64,000 nucleotides of DNA, taken from NCBI GenBank assembly GCA_002361625.1, contig DETL01000034.1:204696-268695 (forward strand), written 5' to 3'. Position 1 is the stretch's first letter, and the number at the start of each line of letters is the position of its first letter. The translations under genes were made by a program, and so were the position numbers. Below are positions 9,280 through 17,740 of this stretch, one piece after another. The stretch is from Bacteroidales bacterium UBA3289 (lineage in GTDB: Bacteria > Bacteroidota > Bacteroidia > Bacteroidales > UBA932). The notes beneath the pieces are model-generated. The model saw only the letters and a list, made by a program, of their open reading frames with translations, ran no database searches and was not told the origin of the DNA.

Positions 9280-9418
9280 AAAACTTGAAGAGCGGCCATC
9301 GGCCATATACGTCGTATAACCGCGATTGCCGCTCTTCAGCCACTCCCCAGCCAGGGCCTAAAGAGCAGCCCCCCTGCTCCTAGCCCCCTCCAGCGCTATT
9401 CCCTGCTCTTTAACTTTT
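9280..9418. repeat. Palindromic element, left array copy 1 (139 bp)
   Basis: It begins AAAACTTGAAGAGC and ends with a near-complementary GCTCTTTAACTTTT. Inside, GAAGAGCGGC pairs with GCCGCTCTTC. The right half of this copy has diverged from the others. Confidence 0.8.
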
Positions 9419-9445
9419 CATTTTCCTACACCCTCTCGGAAACAA

Positions 9446-9631
9446 TCAATGGAACACGGCCTCTACAAGCTCGGTGGGGAGCCGAACAGCGCGAGCGAGC
9501 TGTTTGCGTGAAAAGGTTACTTTGTTCTGCCACAGTACCTTGGCCAGGGAGAGGCGTTCGGATTGGGACACTTATGGGACCAGTCGGCTGAAGAGGGATT
9601 GGCCGTGGTTGTCAGCGATTCTTCTTTCCTC
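9446..9631 (-). pseudogene. Transposase 3'-end fragment, copy 2
   Basis: Same tail as copy 1, but a T-to-A change makes an in-frame stop (TTA on the plus strand, 9572-9574) just before the VSQSERLSLAKV segment. This copy therefore cannot encode the whole tail. Confidence 0.8.
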
Positions 9632-9641
9632 CAGTGGTTGC

Positions 9642-9780
9642 AAAACTTGAAGAGCGGCCATCGGCCATATACGTCGTATAACCGCGATTGCTGCTCTTCA
9701 GCCACTCCCCAGCCAGGGCCTAAAGAGCGGCAAATGCCCCTGTAGGTACCTCCAGGGCATGCTAGTGCTCTTCAACTTTT
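9642..9780. repeat. Palindromic element, left array copy 2 (139 bp)
   Basis: Same boundaries and same terminal inverted repeat type as copy 1, starting exactly 362 bases later. The right half agrees with the elements of the right-hand array (GCCCCT...AGGGCA inner stem). Confidence 0.8.
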
Positions 9781-9807
9781 CATTTTCCTACATCCTCCCG
9801 GAAAGCA

Positions 9808-9993
9808 TCAATGGAACACGGCCTCTACAAGCTCGGTGGGTAGCCTAACGGCGCGAGCGAGTTGTTTGCGTGAAAAGGTTACTTTGTTCTGCCACAGTAC
9901 CTTGGCCAGGGCGAGGCGTTCGGATTGGGACACTTTTGGGACCGGTCGGCTGAAGAGGAATTGGCCGTGGTTGTCAGCGATTCTTCTTTCCTC
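9808..9993 (-). pseudogene. Transposase 3'-end fragment, copy 3
   Basis: An open tail reading EERRIADNHGQFLFSRPVPK, on to TELVEAVFH and stop, homologous to the C-terminus of the neighbouring full transposase. It lacks the catalytic domain. Confidence 0.8.
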
Positions 9994-10003
9994 CAGTGGT
10001 CGC

Positions 10004-10142
10004 AAAACTTGAAGAGCAGCAATCGGCCATATACGTCGTATAACCGCGATTGCTGCTCTTCAGCCACTCTCCAGCCAGGGCCTAAAGAGCGGCAAATGCC
10101 CCTGTAGGAGCCTCCAGGGCATGTTAGTGCTCTTCAACTTTT
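10004..10142. repeat. Palindromic element, left array copy 3 (139 bp)
   Basis: This copy lies 27 bases beyond the stop of the full transposase gene, i.e. where the right end of an IS200/RAYT-type element would be expected. Same terminal inverted repeats as the other copies. Confidence 0.8.
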
Positions 10143-10169
10143 CATTTTCCTACATCCTCCCAGAAACCA

Positions 10170-11075
10170 TCAATGGAACACGGCCTCAATGAGCTCGGTG
10201 GGTAGCCGAACGGCGCGTGCGAGCTGTTTGCGTGAAAAGGTGGCTCTGTTCTGCCACAGGATTTTGGCCAGGGAGAGGCGCTCGGATTGGGAGAGTTTAG
10301 GGACGGACCGATTGAACAAGTGACGCGCCTGCAGTTCTGAATGCTTTCTAAGTTGCTTGAAATCATTTTCTTCTACGAACTTCCGGGCGCATTCCTCATC
10401 GTGCTTCGCAAGGTCTTTCTTTCGGACATAGAGAAAAGCGATGTAGCGTTTCGGGGAACCGAACAGGCGCTCGATGTAATCGACATCGATGTAGGAGAAA
10501 GGAACGAGCATCCCGGCATCGTCATAGAGCCAGTCGTCGGGAATGGGCTCCCGGGTCCGGAACAGTCGTTCGCGTTCCCGGATGCTCAGGTCACCCACGC
10601 GATGATACCGGGAGCTGTCCCGGTGGTGGAAGATCATACTTCCGATGCCCCATCGATAATCTTCCGGCAAGAATCGTCCGCCAGCGTCCAGGTCGTTCCG
10701 GAATACGTAGATGATCTTGCCCATCAGTTCTTCCTCCGTCTGTATCGCATCCATCTCGATCCGGATGCCGTCCTCGACGAAGTGGGGGCGTCCGCTATCA
10801 CGGAAGTATCGGCATAGCAGTCTTTTGATTTCTCCGACCATCTTCCCGACTTGCTCCTGCGGCCCGCATACGACCAGATGGAAGTGCGTGTCCATCACGA
10901 TAATACAGTAAATCCGGATTCCAAAATGCCGGGTCAGGATGGGGAACAGGTTCATCGCATGGACCTTGTCTTCGTCCGTGTCGAACAGGACGGCCATCCG
11001 AGTGCCGTCCGAATACACGTGGAAGCAGTCCTCGACCGGCTTCTCCTCCCACCGAACGTAATTCTCATACTCCAT
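10170..11075 (-). CDS. HUH/Y1 single-strand transposase (RAYT, IS200-like)
   Basis: A 301-residue protein. The N-terminal ~150 residues match the Y1 transposase (REP-associated tyrosine transposase) fold: the HUH motif MDTHFHLVV (H64 and H66) and a downstream helix with a candidate catalytic tyrosine (KRLLCRYF, Y90). The C-terminal ~55 residues (SQSERLSLAKILWQNRATFS, then RKQLARAVRLPTELIEAVFH) look like a small helix-turn-helix. Family enzymes cut and rejoin single-stranded DNA at hairpins by a 5'-phosphotyrosine link; RAYTs act on REP-type palindromes. The gene appears intact and sits between two arrays of a shared palindromic element, its likely substrate. Three extra copies of a related 3' end follow it. 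Confidence 0.82.
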   Translation of the reverse strand: MEYENYVRWEEKPVEDCFHVYSDGTRMAVLFDTDEDKVHAMNLFPILTRHFGIRIYCIIVMDTHFHLVVCGPQEQVGKMVGEIKRLLCRYFRDSGRPHFVEDGIRIEMDAIQTEEELMGKIIYVFRNDLDAGGRFLPEDYRWGIGSMIFHHRDSSRYHRVGDLSIRERERLFRTREPIPDDWLYDDAGMLVPFSYIDVDYIERLFGSPKRYIAFLYVRKKDLAKHDEECARKFVEENDFKQLRKHSELQARHLFNRSVPKLSQSERLSLAKILWQNRATFSRKQLARAVRLPTELIEAVFH

Positions 11076-11302
11076 ATGCCGATTCTTTCCGTACCATAAG
11101 CCGATAGTTCCGGATATCCCTTATCATGGATCCCCTCAGATTCCCTTACCCGCAAAGGTCGTTCGAATTATCCGTCTAAGCAAACCCGTGTACGGATAAA
11201 TCCGGGAATCGGCCTCCAGCACCCCTGCAGCAGTGTTTTTGTTTCATCTTTTTACAGTTCATTTCTGCATTTTCCATCACGTATCACTCCTGCGCGGTAG
11301 TA
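11076..11302. other. Intergenic stretch upstream of the transposase
   Basis: About 227 bases between the transposase start and the right array. I see no convincing TAnnTTTG promoter on the minus strand, no ORF and no copy of the palindromic element here. Confidence 0.5.
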
Positions 11303-13530
11303 AAAACTTGAAGAGCGGCGATGTTCCATAGGAGTGTCTCCAGGGCCGATGGGTGCTCTTCAGCCACTCCCCAGCTGGTGCCTAAAGAGCGGCAATTGCC
11401 CTTACAGGTGCTTCCAGGGCATGTTAGTGCTCTTTAAGTTTTCACAGTCTTCACGGATTTGACAGTTTCCACGGTTCTCATGGACGCGGCGGGTACACGC
11501 GTCGAGGGTGGATATCATGAGACTGCGTCGAGGTCGGTTATCTAGAGTGAGCGATAGGGGTGGATCTCATGAGTGGTGGTGCGATTTCTGGATGGTGAAA
11601 ACTTGAAGAGCGGCGATGGGTCGTAGAAGTGACTCCAGGGCTGATGGGTGCTCTTCAGCCACTCCCCAGCAGGGGTCTAAAGAGCGGCAATTGCCCTTAC
11701 AGGTGCTTCCAGGGCATACTAGTGCTCTTTAAGTTTTCACAGTCTTCACGGATTTGACAGTTTTCACGGTTTTCATGGATGCGGCGGGTACACGCATCGA
11801 GGGTGGATATCACGTGCCCGCTTCATGGGTGGATCTCATGAGAATGCGTCGAGGTTGGTTATCTAGAGTGAGCGATAGGGGTGGATCTCATGAGTGTGGT
11901 GCGATTTCTGGATGATGAAAACTTGAAGAGCGGCAGTGTGCCGTAGAAGTGGCTCCAGGGTCGATGGGTGCTCTTCAGCCACTCCCCGGCAGGGGCCTAA
12001 AGAGCGGCAATCGCCCCTACAGGTGCTTCCAGGGCATGTTGGTGCTCTTTAAGTCTTCACAGTCTTCACGGATTTGACAGTTTTCACGGTTTTCATGGAT
12101 GCGGCGGGTACACGCATCGAGGGTGGATATCATGTGCCCGCTTCATGGGTGGATCTCATGAGAATGCGTCGAGGTTAGTTATCTAGAGTGAGCGATAGGG
12201 GTGGCTTTTATGAGTGGTGGTGCGATTTCTGGATGATGAAAACTTGAAGAGCGGCGATGGGTCGTAGAAGTGGCTCCAGGGCCGATGGGTGCTCTTCAGC
12301 CAGTCCCCGGCAGGGGCCTAAAGAGCGGCAATTGCCCCTACAGGTGCTTCCAGGGCATGTTAGTGCTCTTTAAGTTTTCACAGTCTTCACGGATTTGACA
12401 GTTTCCACGGTTCTCATGGACGCGGCGGGTACACGCGTCGAGGGTGGATATCATGTGCTCGCTTCATGGGTGGATATCATGAGAATGCGTCGAGGTTGGT
12501 TATCTAGAGTGAGCGATAGGGGTGGATCTCATGAGTGTGGTGCGATTTCTGGATGATGAAAACTTGAAGAGCGGCAGTGTGCCGTAGAAGTGGCTCTAGG
12601 GTCGATGGGCGCTCTTCAGCCACTCCCCAGCAGGGTCCTAAAGAGCGGCAATTTCCCCTACAGATGCCTCCAGGGCATGTTGGTGCTCTTTAAGTTTTCA
12701 CAGTCTTCACGGATTTGACAGTTTTCACGGTTTTCATGGGCCGAGGGGGGCACGCGTCGAAGGTGGATATCATGAGCTCGCTTCATGGGTGGATATCGTG
12801 AGAATGCGTCGAGGGTGGATATCTAGAGTGAGCGATAGGGGTGGATCTCATGAGTGTGGTGCGATTTCTGGATGATGAAAACTTGGCGAGCGGCGATGGG
12901 TCGTAGAAGTGGCTACAGGGCTGATGGGTGCTCTTCAGTCACTCTCCAGCAGGGGTCTAAAGAGCGGCAATTGCCCCTACAGGTGCTTCCAGGGCATGTT
13001 AGTGCTCTTTAAGTTTTCACAGTCTTCACGGATTTGACAGTTTTCACGGTTTTCATGGGCGAGGGGGGGCACGCGTCATGGGTGGATCTCATGAGAATGC
13101 GTCGAGGTTAGTTATCTAGAGTGAGCGATAGGGGTGGCTTTTATGAGTGGTGGTGCGATTTCTGGATGATGAAAACTTGAAGAGCGGCAGTGTGCCGTAG
13201 AAGTGGCTCCAGGGCCGATGGGTGCTCTTCAGCCACTCCTCAGCAGGGGTCTAAAGAGCGGCAATTGCCCCTACAGGTGCTTCCAGGGCATGTTGGTGCT
13301 CTTTAAGTCTTCACAGTCTTCACGGATTTGACAGTTTTCACGGTTTTCATGGGCCGAGGTGGGGCACGCATCGAGGGTGGATATCATGTGCTCGCTTCAT
13401 GGGTGGATCTCATGAGAATGCGTCGAGGTCGGTTATCATGAGTGCACTTCAAGGTTAGATCTCATGAGAACGCGTCGAGGTCGGTTATCAAGAGTGCACT
13501 TCAAGGTGGCTCTCATGAGCGGTGATCGGT
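11303..13530. repeat. Right array: seven tandem units, each palindromic element plus minisatellite spacer
   Basis: Units start at 11303, 11598, 11918, 12239, 12559, 12878 and 13172, giving periods of 295, 320, 321, 320, 319 and 294 bases. Each starts with a palindromic element of exactly 140 bp (11303-11442, 11598-11737, 11918-12057, 12239-12378, 12559-12698, 12878-13017, 13172-13311). Then follows a conserved linker (TCACAGTCTTCACGGATTTG and on) and three to four 26-bp repeats. The short units lack exactly one 26-bp repeat. Elements share AAAACTTGAAGAGC and GCTCTTTAAGTTTT ends, inverted with one mismatch. The sixth copy has a changed left arm (ACTTGGCGAGC). No protein-coding gene is supported in this stretch. 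Confidence 0.92.
13375..13530. repeat. 26-bp minisatellite at the right end of the array
   Basis: Six contiguous 26-base repeats start at 13375, 13401, 13427, 13453, 13479 and 13505. The core is GGTGGATCTCATGAG with variants (GGTCGGTTATCATGAG), and the 10-base tails alternate (AATGCGTCGA versus TGCACTTCAA). There are no unique spacers, so it is not a CRISPR array. Confidence 0.85.
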
Positions 13531-13625
13531 TTCCGGGAGGGAGTCTGGGAAGCTTCAAAGGGGGAAGCTGGGATGGTTTGTGTGCGGGGGTGGGGGAATG
13601 TAGGGGGAATGTGTGAGAAAATGCT

Positions 13626-13633
13626 TATTTTTG
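13626..13633 (+). promoter_or_regulatory. Possible -7 box before the radical SAM gene
   Basis: TATTTTTG fits TAnnTTTG and lies 7 bases before the ATG at 13641. No TTG is found at the usual -33 distance, so support is weak. Confidence 0.4.
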
Positions 13634-13640
13634 CACCACC

Positions 13641-15521
13641 ATGGAAGCGAACAAGTATATGATCCCCACCTCCGCGAAGGAGGTGCAGGCGCTGGGGTGG
13701 GACTATATCGATGTCATCATCCTGAGCGGGGATGCCTTTGTGGACCATCCGTCGTTCGGGACGGCGGTGATTGCGCGGTGGCTCCAGAAGTGGGGGTACC
13801 GGGTGGCGGTGGTGCCGCAGCCCAACTGGCGGGACGATTTGCGGGATTTCCGGAAGCTTGGGGCACCGAGGCTGTATTTCGGGGTCAATGCCGGGGCCAT
13901 GGACTCCATGGTGAACCATTACACGGCCTCCAAGCGCCTGCGCCATGACGATGCCTACACGCCCGACGGCCGTGCCGGGGCCCGCCCGGACTATGCCGTC
14001 ACCGTCTATACGCAGATCCTCAAGGAACTGTATCCGGACATTCCCGTCATCATCGGGGGCATCGAGGCCTCCCTCCGCCGCCTGACCCACTACGACTACT
14101 GGAAAGACTGCCTGATGCCCTCCGTCCTGGTCACTTCCGGGGCCGACTACCTCTGCTACGGCATGGGCGAACGCCCTATGCTCGCCCTCACCAAGGGCAT
14201 CGAGAAGGGCTGGTCCCGCCATCGAATGCAGCAGATTCCCCAGATCGCGTTCTTTCACAAAGGAAAGGTTCCGGAGGGGGTAGGGTCTCCTGAACCTGTG
14301 GCCACCCTCGGCCACATAAGAGGGAGGGGCCCATCCAAACTTGGATGGGAGGGGTCGCGAAGCGACGGTTCAGGGGACCCTACCCCCTCCGGAACCCTGC
14401 TCCTGCACAGCTACGAAGAATGCCTGAAGGACAAGTATAAGTTCGCGGAAAACTTCCACTGGATCGAGCAGCATGCGAACATGATGCATCCCGATACGAT
14501 CATCGAGCCGGTGGGGGAGGGGTACGTGCAGATCAATCCGCCGTATCCCACGGCGACCACCGAGGAGATGGATTCGTTCTGGGACCTGCCGTTCACGAAG
14601 CTGCCGCATCCGCGGTACAAGGGGCATCGGATTCCGGCGTATGACATGATCAAGTTCTCGGTCAATACGCACCGGGGGTGCTTCGGAGGCTGCAATTTCT
14701 GCACGATCGCGGCCCATCAGGGGAAGTTCATCTCGTCCCGGAGCGAGGCGTCCATCCTCAAGGAAGTGCGAGAGCTCAATCAGTTGCCGGATTTTGCGGG
14801 GAACATCTCCGACGTGGGGGCGCCCACGGCCAACATGTACGGGATGCACGGGAAAAACCAGGAAATCTGTGCGAAATGCCGCCGCCGTTCCTGCCTGTTC
14901 CCGGCGCGCTGCCCGAACCTGGACACCGACCATACCCGCCTGCTGAACCTGTACCACAAGATCGATTCCACCAAGGGGATCCGCCACTCCTACATCGGCA
15001 GCGGCATCCGCTACGACCTGTTCCTGACGGAAAACGGCTTTGTCGATGAAAGTTCCCAACCCTACCTGAAAGAACTGGTCCTGGACCATACTTCCGGCCG
15101 GTTGAAGGTGGCCCCCGAGCATACGGAAGACCATGTCCTCCAGATGATGGGGAAACCCTCTTTCCGCTTGTTCGAACGGCTCAGGAAGGAATTCGACCAG
15201 GTCAACCGGGAAGCCGGGACCCATGTGGGGCTTGTCCCGTACTTCATCTCGTCCCACCCGGGCTGCACCCTCAAGGACATGCAGCGGCTGGCCGCGCATC
15301 CGGCCCTGAAGGGCATCTGGATGGACCAGGTGCAGGATTTTACGCCTACGCCCATGACGACCTCTTCCGTGATGTTCTACTCCGGATACGATCCCCGCGA
15401 CCTCAAACCCGTGTTTACGGAGCGGGATATGGACCGAAAGAGAGAGCAGAAATCGCTTTTCTTCAAAAATTCCTCAAAAAAAACGCGTGAGGGTATTTCC
15501 TATTCCAAAAAAAGACGCTAA
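13641..15521 (+). CDS. YgiQ-family radical SAM protein
   Basis: A 626-residue YgiQ-type radical SAM protein (usual length roughly 600-700). The N-terminal part (GWDYIDVIILSGDAFVDHPS, IIGGIEASLRRLTHYDYW) is the characteristic YgiQ extension. The radical SAM core has the cluster motif CFGGCNFC in RGCFGGCNFCTIAAHQGKF, and there is an additional cysteine-rich segment (CAKCRRRSCLFPARCPNL). By family it uses a 4Fe-4S cluster and S-adenosylmethionine in the cytoplasm; the reaction is not known to me. Residues ~209-252 come from a 130-bp palindromic insertion that keeps the frame, placed between QIPQIAFFHKG and LHSYEECLKD, which are adjacent or nearly so in relatives. Confidence 0.9.
   Translation: MEANKYMIPTSAKEVQALGWDYIDVIILSGDAFVDHPSFGTAVIARWLQKWGYRVAVVPQPNWRDDLRDFRKLGAPRLYFGVNAGAMDSMVNHYTASKRLRHDDAYTPDGRAGARPDYAVTVYTQILKELYPDIPVIIGGIEASLRRLTHYDYWKDCLMPSVLVTSGADYLCYGMGERPMLALTKGIEKGWSRHRMQQIPQIAFFHKGKVPEGVGSPEPVATLGHIRGRGPSKLGWEGSRSDGSGDPTPSGTLLLHSYEECLKDKYKFAENFHWIEQHANMMHPDTIIEPVGEGYVQINPPYPTATTEEMDSFWDLPFTKLPHPRYKGHRIPAYDMIKFSVNTHRGCFGGCNFCTIAAHQGKFISSRSEASILKEVRELNQLPDFAGNISDVGAPTANMYGMHGKNQEICAKCRRRSCLFPARCPNLDTDHTRLLNLYHKIDSTKGIRHSYIGSGIRYDLFLTENGFVDESSQPYLKELVLDHTSGRLKVAPEHTEDHVLQMMGKPSFRLFERLRKEFDQVNREAGTHVGLVPYFISSHPGCTLKDMQRLAAHPALKGIWMDQVQDFTPTPMTTSSVMFYSGYDPRDLKPVFTERDMDRKREQKSLFFKNSSKKTREGISYSKKRR
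14267..14396. repeat. 130-bp palindromic element inserted in frame in the radical SAM gene
   Basis: The outer arms 14267-14296 and 14367-14396 are inverted repeats matching at 29 of 30 positions (starting GGTTCCGGAGGGGGTAGGG). Inside are three smaller hairpins: GTGGCC/GGCCAC, CCCATCCAA/TTGGATGGG and GTCGC/GCGAC. It is translated through as a glycine/proline/serine-rich loop and resembles in principle the palindromic elements known inside Rickettsia ORFs. Confidence 0.85.
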
Positions 15522-15558
15522 TATTGCACCGCGTTTTTACCTTATAACCCAAACCAAG

Positions 15559-15927
15559 ATGGCAGACAACAAAAAGAGACACGTCGTGAGCTATGAGAAG
15601 ATAGCCCTGAATCCCGAATTGGCGGAGGCTTTCGCCGCCAAGTATCCCAAGGGATTCAACGACTACCTGACGGACCTCGTCAAATACCCTAAGCCCGACG
15701 GTACCTCCTTTTACGCGGTGACCGTGGAAATCCCCGACGCCATTTACTTGGTGAAAATCAATGTGAAGACGGACGACCTCGAAGATGTCGAGCGCTGGCT
15801 CGAAGGCGAAGAAGACGCCGAGAACGAGGCCGTGGCCGGCGGCAGCGCCGATGCCTCCGATTCCTCCGGCGAGACCCTTCCCGACGACAATATCGCCCAG
15901 TACGCCGGCGGCTCCGACGACGAATAA
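15559..15927 (+). CDS. Small conserved-looking acidic protein, unknown function
   Basis: 122 residues from the ATG at 15559, chosen because the upstream extension of the frame overlaps the previous gene. The N-terminal ~90 residues look globular (HVVSYEKIALNPELAEAFAA, YPKGFNDYLTDLVKYPKPDG). The last ~35 residues are an acidic, low-complexity tail rich in Asp, Glu, Ser and Ala. No signal peptide or membrane segment is visible, so it is probably cytoplasmic. A possible -7 box TAATATTG overlaps the stop of the radical SAM gene (15519-15526). It lies 6 bases before the ClC channel gene, so they may be co-transcribed. I do not recognise the family. Confidence 0.65.
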   Translation: MADNKKRHVVSYEKIALNPELAEAFAAKYPKGFNDYLTDLVKYPKPDGTSFYAVTVEIPDAIYLVKINVKTDDLEDVERWLEGEEDAENEAVAGGSADASDSSGETLPDDNIAQYAGGSDDE

Positions 15928-15933
15928 CCATTC

Positions 15934-17667
15934 ATGGAAAACCATGGAGTGAAATATGTCTGGGGCCCCCTGCGGGCCCTTTTGCATAAGTGGCCGGAAA
16001 GGACCCGGCTGCTGATCCTCTCCGTGGTCACCGGCCTCTGCTGCGGTCTGTCGGCCGTCCTGCTGAAACTTGCGATCCACGCCATCCAGCACGGGGTGGA
16101 GGCGATATCGGCCTCCCGTCCGGGACTGTACCTGCTTTTCCCCGGCGTGGGCATGCTCCTGAGCCTCCTGATCGTCCGCTATCTCATCCGGGACGACATC
16201 GGCCACGGGGTGACGAAGGTCCTGCAGGCCGTGTCCAAGAACGAATCCAAGATCAAGAAGCACAATACCTACTCTTCGCTCATCACGAGCGCCCTCACCA
16301 TCGGTTTCGGCGGCTCCGTGGGTGCGGAGGCGCCCATCGTCTATACCGGCGCGGCCATCGGGTCCAACCTGGGCCGATACATGGGCCTGTCCTTCCGGGG
16401 CATGACGGTCCTGCTCGGATGCGGGGCCGCTGGAGCCGTAGCGGGCATTTTCAATGCGCCGCTCGCCGGCGTGCTCTTCACCCTGGAAATTCTCCTTTTC
16501 AACCTGTCCATGAGCTCCATCCTCCCGCTGCTCCTTTCCACGGTGTCGGCGACGATGGTCTCCTATCTCCTGCTGGGCCGGACCACCCAGTTCACCTGCA
16601 CGCTGGTGGAGTTTTCGATGCGGAACATTCCCTTCTACCTGGTCCTGGGAATCGTCTGCGGCCTGTTCTCGCTCTATTTCCTGAGGACGACGCTCTTCCT
16701 GGAGGACTGGTTCGGAAAGAACCTGAAGAATCCATACCTGAAGTGGTTCCTCTGCTCCGTGGGCTTGGGACTGCTGATCTTTCTCTTCCCGCCACTTTAC
16801 GGCGAGGGCTATGAGCACGTAGGCGAACTGCTGAACGGGCGGGGGAACGGAACCGTCTGGTTCTTTGCACTGATCCTGGTTTTCAAGGTCTTCGCGATGA
16901 CCTTCACCAATGCCGGCGGCGGCGTGGGCGGAACCTTCGGACCCACCCTGTTCGTGGGCGCCATGGCCGGTTATGTGGTGGCGACCCTCCTGAACATGAT
17001 CCATCCCGGGCTGGTCCCGGTCCCGAATTTCGTCCTCGTGGGCATGGCCGGACTCATGGCCGGCGTGATGCAGGCGCCGATGACGGCAATCTTCCTGATT
17101 GCCGAGATATCAGGTGGTTACGAGCTCTTCCTCCCGCTTATCCTCACGGCGACCGTTGCCTATGGCTTTACGCGGATCTTCGAGAAATACTCCATCTACA
17201 CCAAGCGGATCGCCCAGCGCGGTGAACTCCTGACGCACGACTCGGACCAGGCCGTCCTGACCCTCCTCCATACGGGAGACCTGGTGGAGAACAATTTCAT
17301 GCCGGTCCGGATCGACGACACGCTCCAGAGCCTGGTGGATGCCGTGGAGCAGTCCAACCGGAACATCTTCCCCGTCGTGGACGCCCGGGGACGCTTCCAG
17401 GGCTATGTGGACCTGTCCGACATCCGCCGCGACATGTTCCGGCCGGACCTGTACGGGACGGCCCATGTCTATAACTACATGCACTCCTCCCCGGAGTATG
17501 TCTATCCGGACGAGCCCATGGACGAGGTGATGCACAAATTCGAAAAGACCGGCGCCTGGAACCTGCCCGTCGTGGACCGGGAGGAACGCCGCTATCTGGG
17601 CTTCGTCTCCAAATCCAAGATTTTCAACGCCTACCGCAAGGAATTGCGCGATTTCTCCCAAGATTGA
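15934..17667 (+). CDS. ClC-family chloride channel or H+/Cl- antiporter with CBS domains
   Basis: A 577-residue protein with about ten membrane helices in residues 1-430. Selectivity-filter motifs of the ClC family are present: GFGGSVGAEAPIVYTGAAIG (including the gating glutamate) and GIFNAPLAGVLFTLEIL, plus GGGVGGTFGPTLFVGAM. The C-terminal ~130 residues form a pair of CBS domains (MPVRIDDTLQSLVDAVEQSN to AWNLPVVDREERRYLGFVSK), which usually bind adenine nucleotides and regulate gating. It should move chloride across the inner membrane; channel versus antiporter activity cannot be settled here. It follows the small acidic protein gene by 6 bases. Confidence 0.92.
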   Translation: MENHGVKYVWGPLRALLHKWPERTRLLILSVVTGLCCGLSAVLLKLAIHAIQHGVEAISASRPGLYLLFPGVGMLLSLLIVRYLIRDDIGHGVTKVLQAVSKNESKIKKHNTYSSLITSALTIGFGGSVGAEAPIVYTGAAIGSNLGRYMGLSFRGMTVLLGCGAAGAVAGIFNAPLAGVLFTLEILLFNLSMSSILPLLLSTVSATMVSYLLLGRTTQFTCTLVEFSMRNIPFYLVLGIVCGLFSLYFLRTTLFLEDWFGKNLKNPYLKWFLCSVGLGLLIFLFPPLYGEGYEHVGELLNGRGNGTVWFFALILVFKVFAMTFTNAGGGVGGTFGPTLFVGAMAGYVVATLLNMIHPGLVPVPNFVLVGMAGLMAGVMQAPMTAIFLIAEISGGYELFLPLILTATVAYGFTRIFEKYSIYTKRIAQRGELLTHDSDQAVLTLLHTGDLVENNFMPVRIDDTLQSLVDAVEQSNRNIFPVVDARGRFQGYVDLSDIRRDMFRPDLYGTAHVYNYMHSSPEYVYPDEPMDEVMHKFEKTGAWNLPVVDREERRYLGFVSKSKIFNAYRKELRDFSQD

Positions 17668-17701
17668 CGCAAAAACTGTCGGATTTCCCCTGTTTGTTTG
17701 T

Positions 17702-17709
17702 TATATTTG
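17702..17709 (+). promoter_or_regulatory. Probable -7 box before the first GH92 gene
   Basis: TATATTTG is a full match to TAnnTTTG and lies 31 bases before the ATG at 17741. No clear TTG lies about 20 bases upstream. Confidence 0.5.
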
Positions 17710-17740
17710 CGTGTAGCCAGAACGCTAAAACGCTTTGATT

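Larger units (their letters stand above)
9047..10169. repeat. Left array: three 362-bp tandem units carrying transposase 3' ends
   Basis: The stop codons of four transposase 3' ends (minus strand) lie at 9084, 9446, 9808 and 10170, exactly 362 bases apart each time. Each unit holds about 186 bases matching the transposase gene end, a ~139-bp palindromic element, and a ~27-base linker. The first two gene-fragment copies differ at about 8 of 198 bases by eye, so the duplications are fairly recent. At the left edge a fifth element copy is cut short (9047-9068). The stretch 8981-9046 between the peptidase stop and the array holds no gene that I can support. No intact gene lies within the array itself. 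Confidence 0.92.

Noticed and set aside
9280..13311. GAAGAGC arms as type IIS restriction sites (SapI-like) with biological meaning
   Set aside because: The motif is explained by the inverted-repeat arms of the element; no restriction-modification gene is nearby.
11303..13530. Right array as a CRISPR locus
   Set aside because: Units are ~300 bp, the spacers between palindromes are conserved rather than unique, the 26-bp repeats are contiguous, and no cas gene is near.
9047..13530. Diversity-generating retroelement or retron
   Set aside because: No reverse transcriptase motif (YxDD) is present in any frame of the interval; the only enzyme is an HUH transposase.
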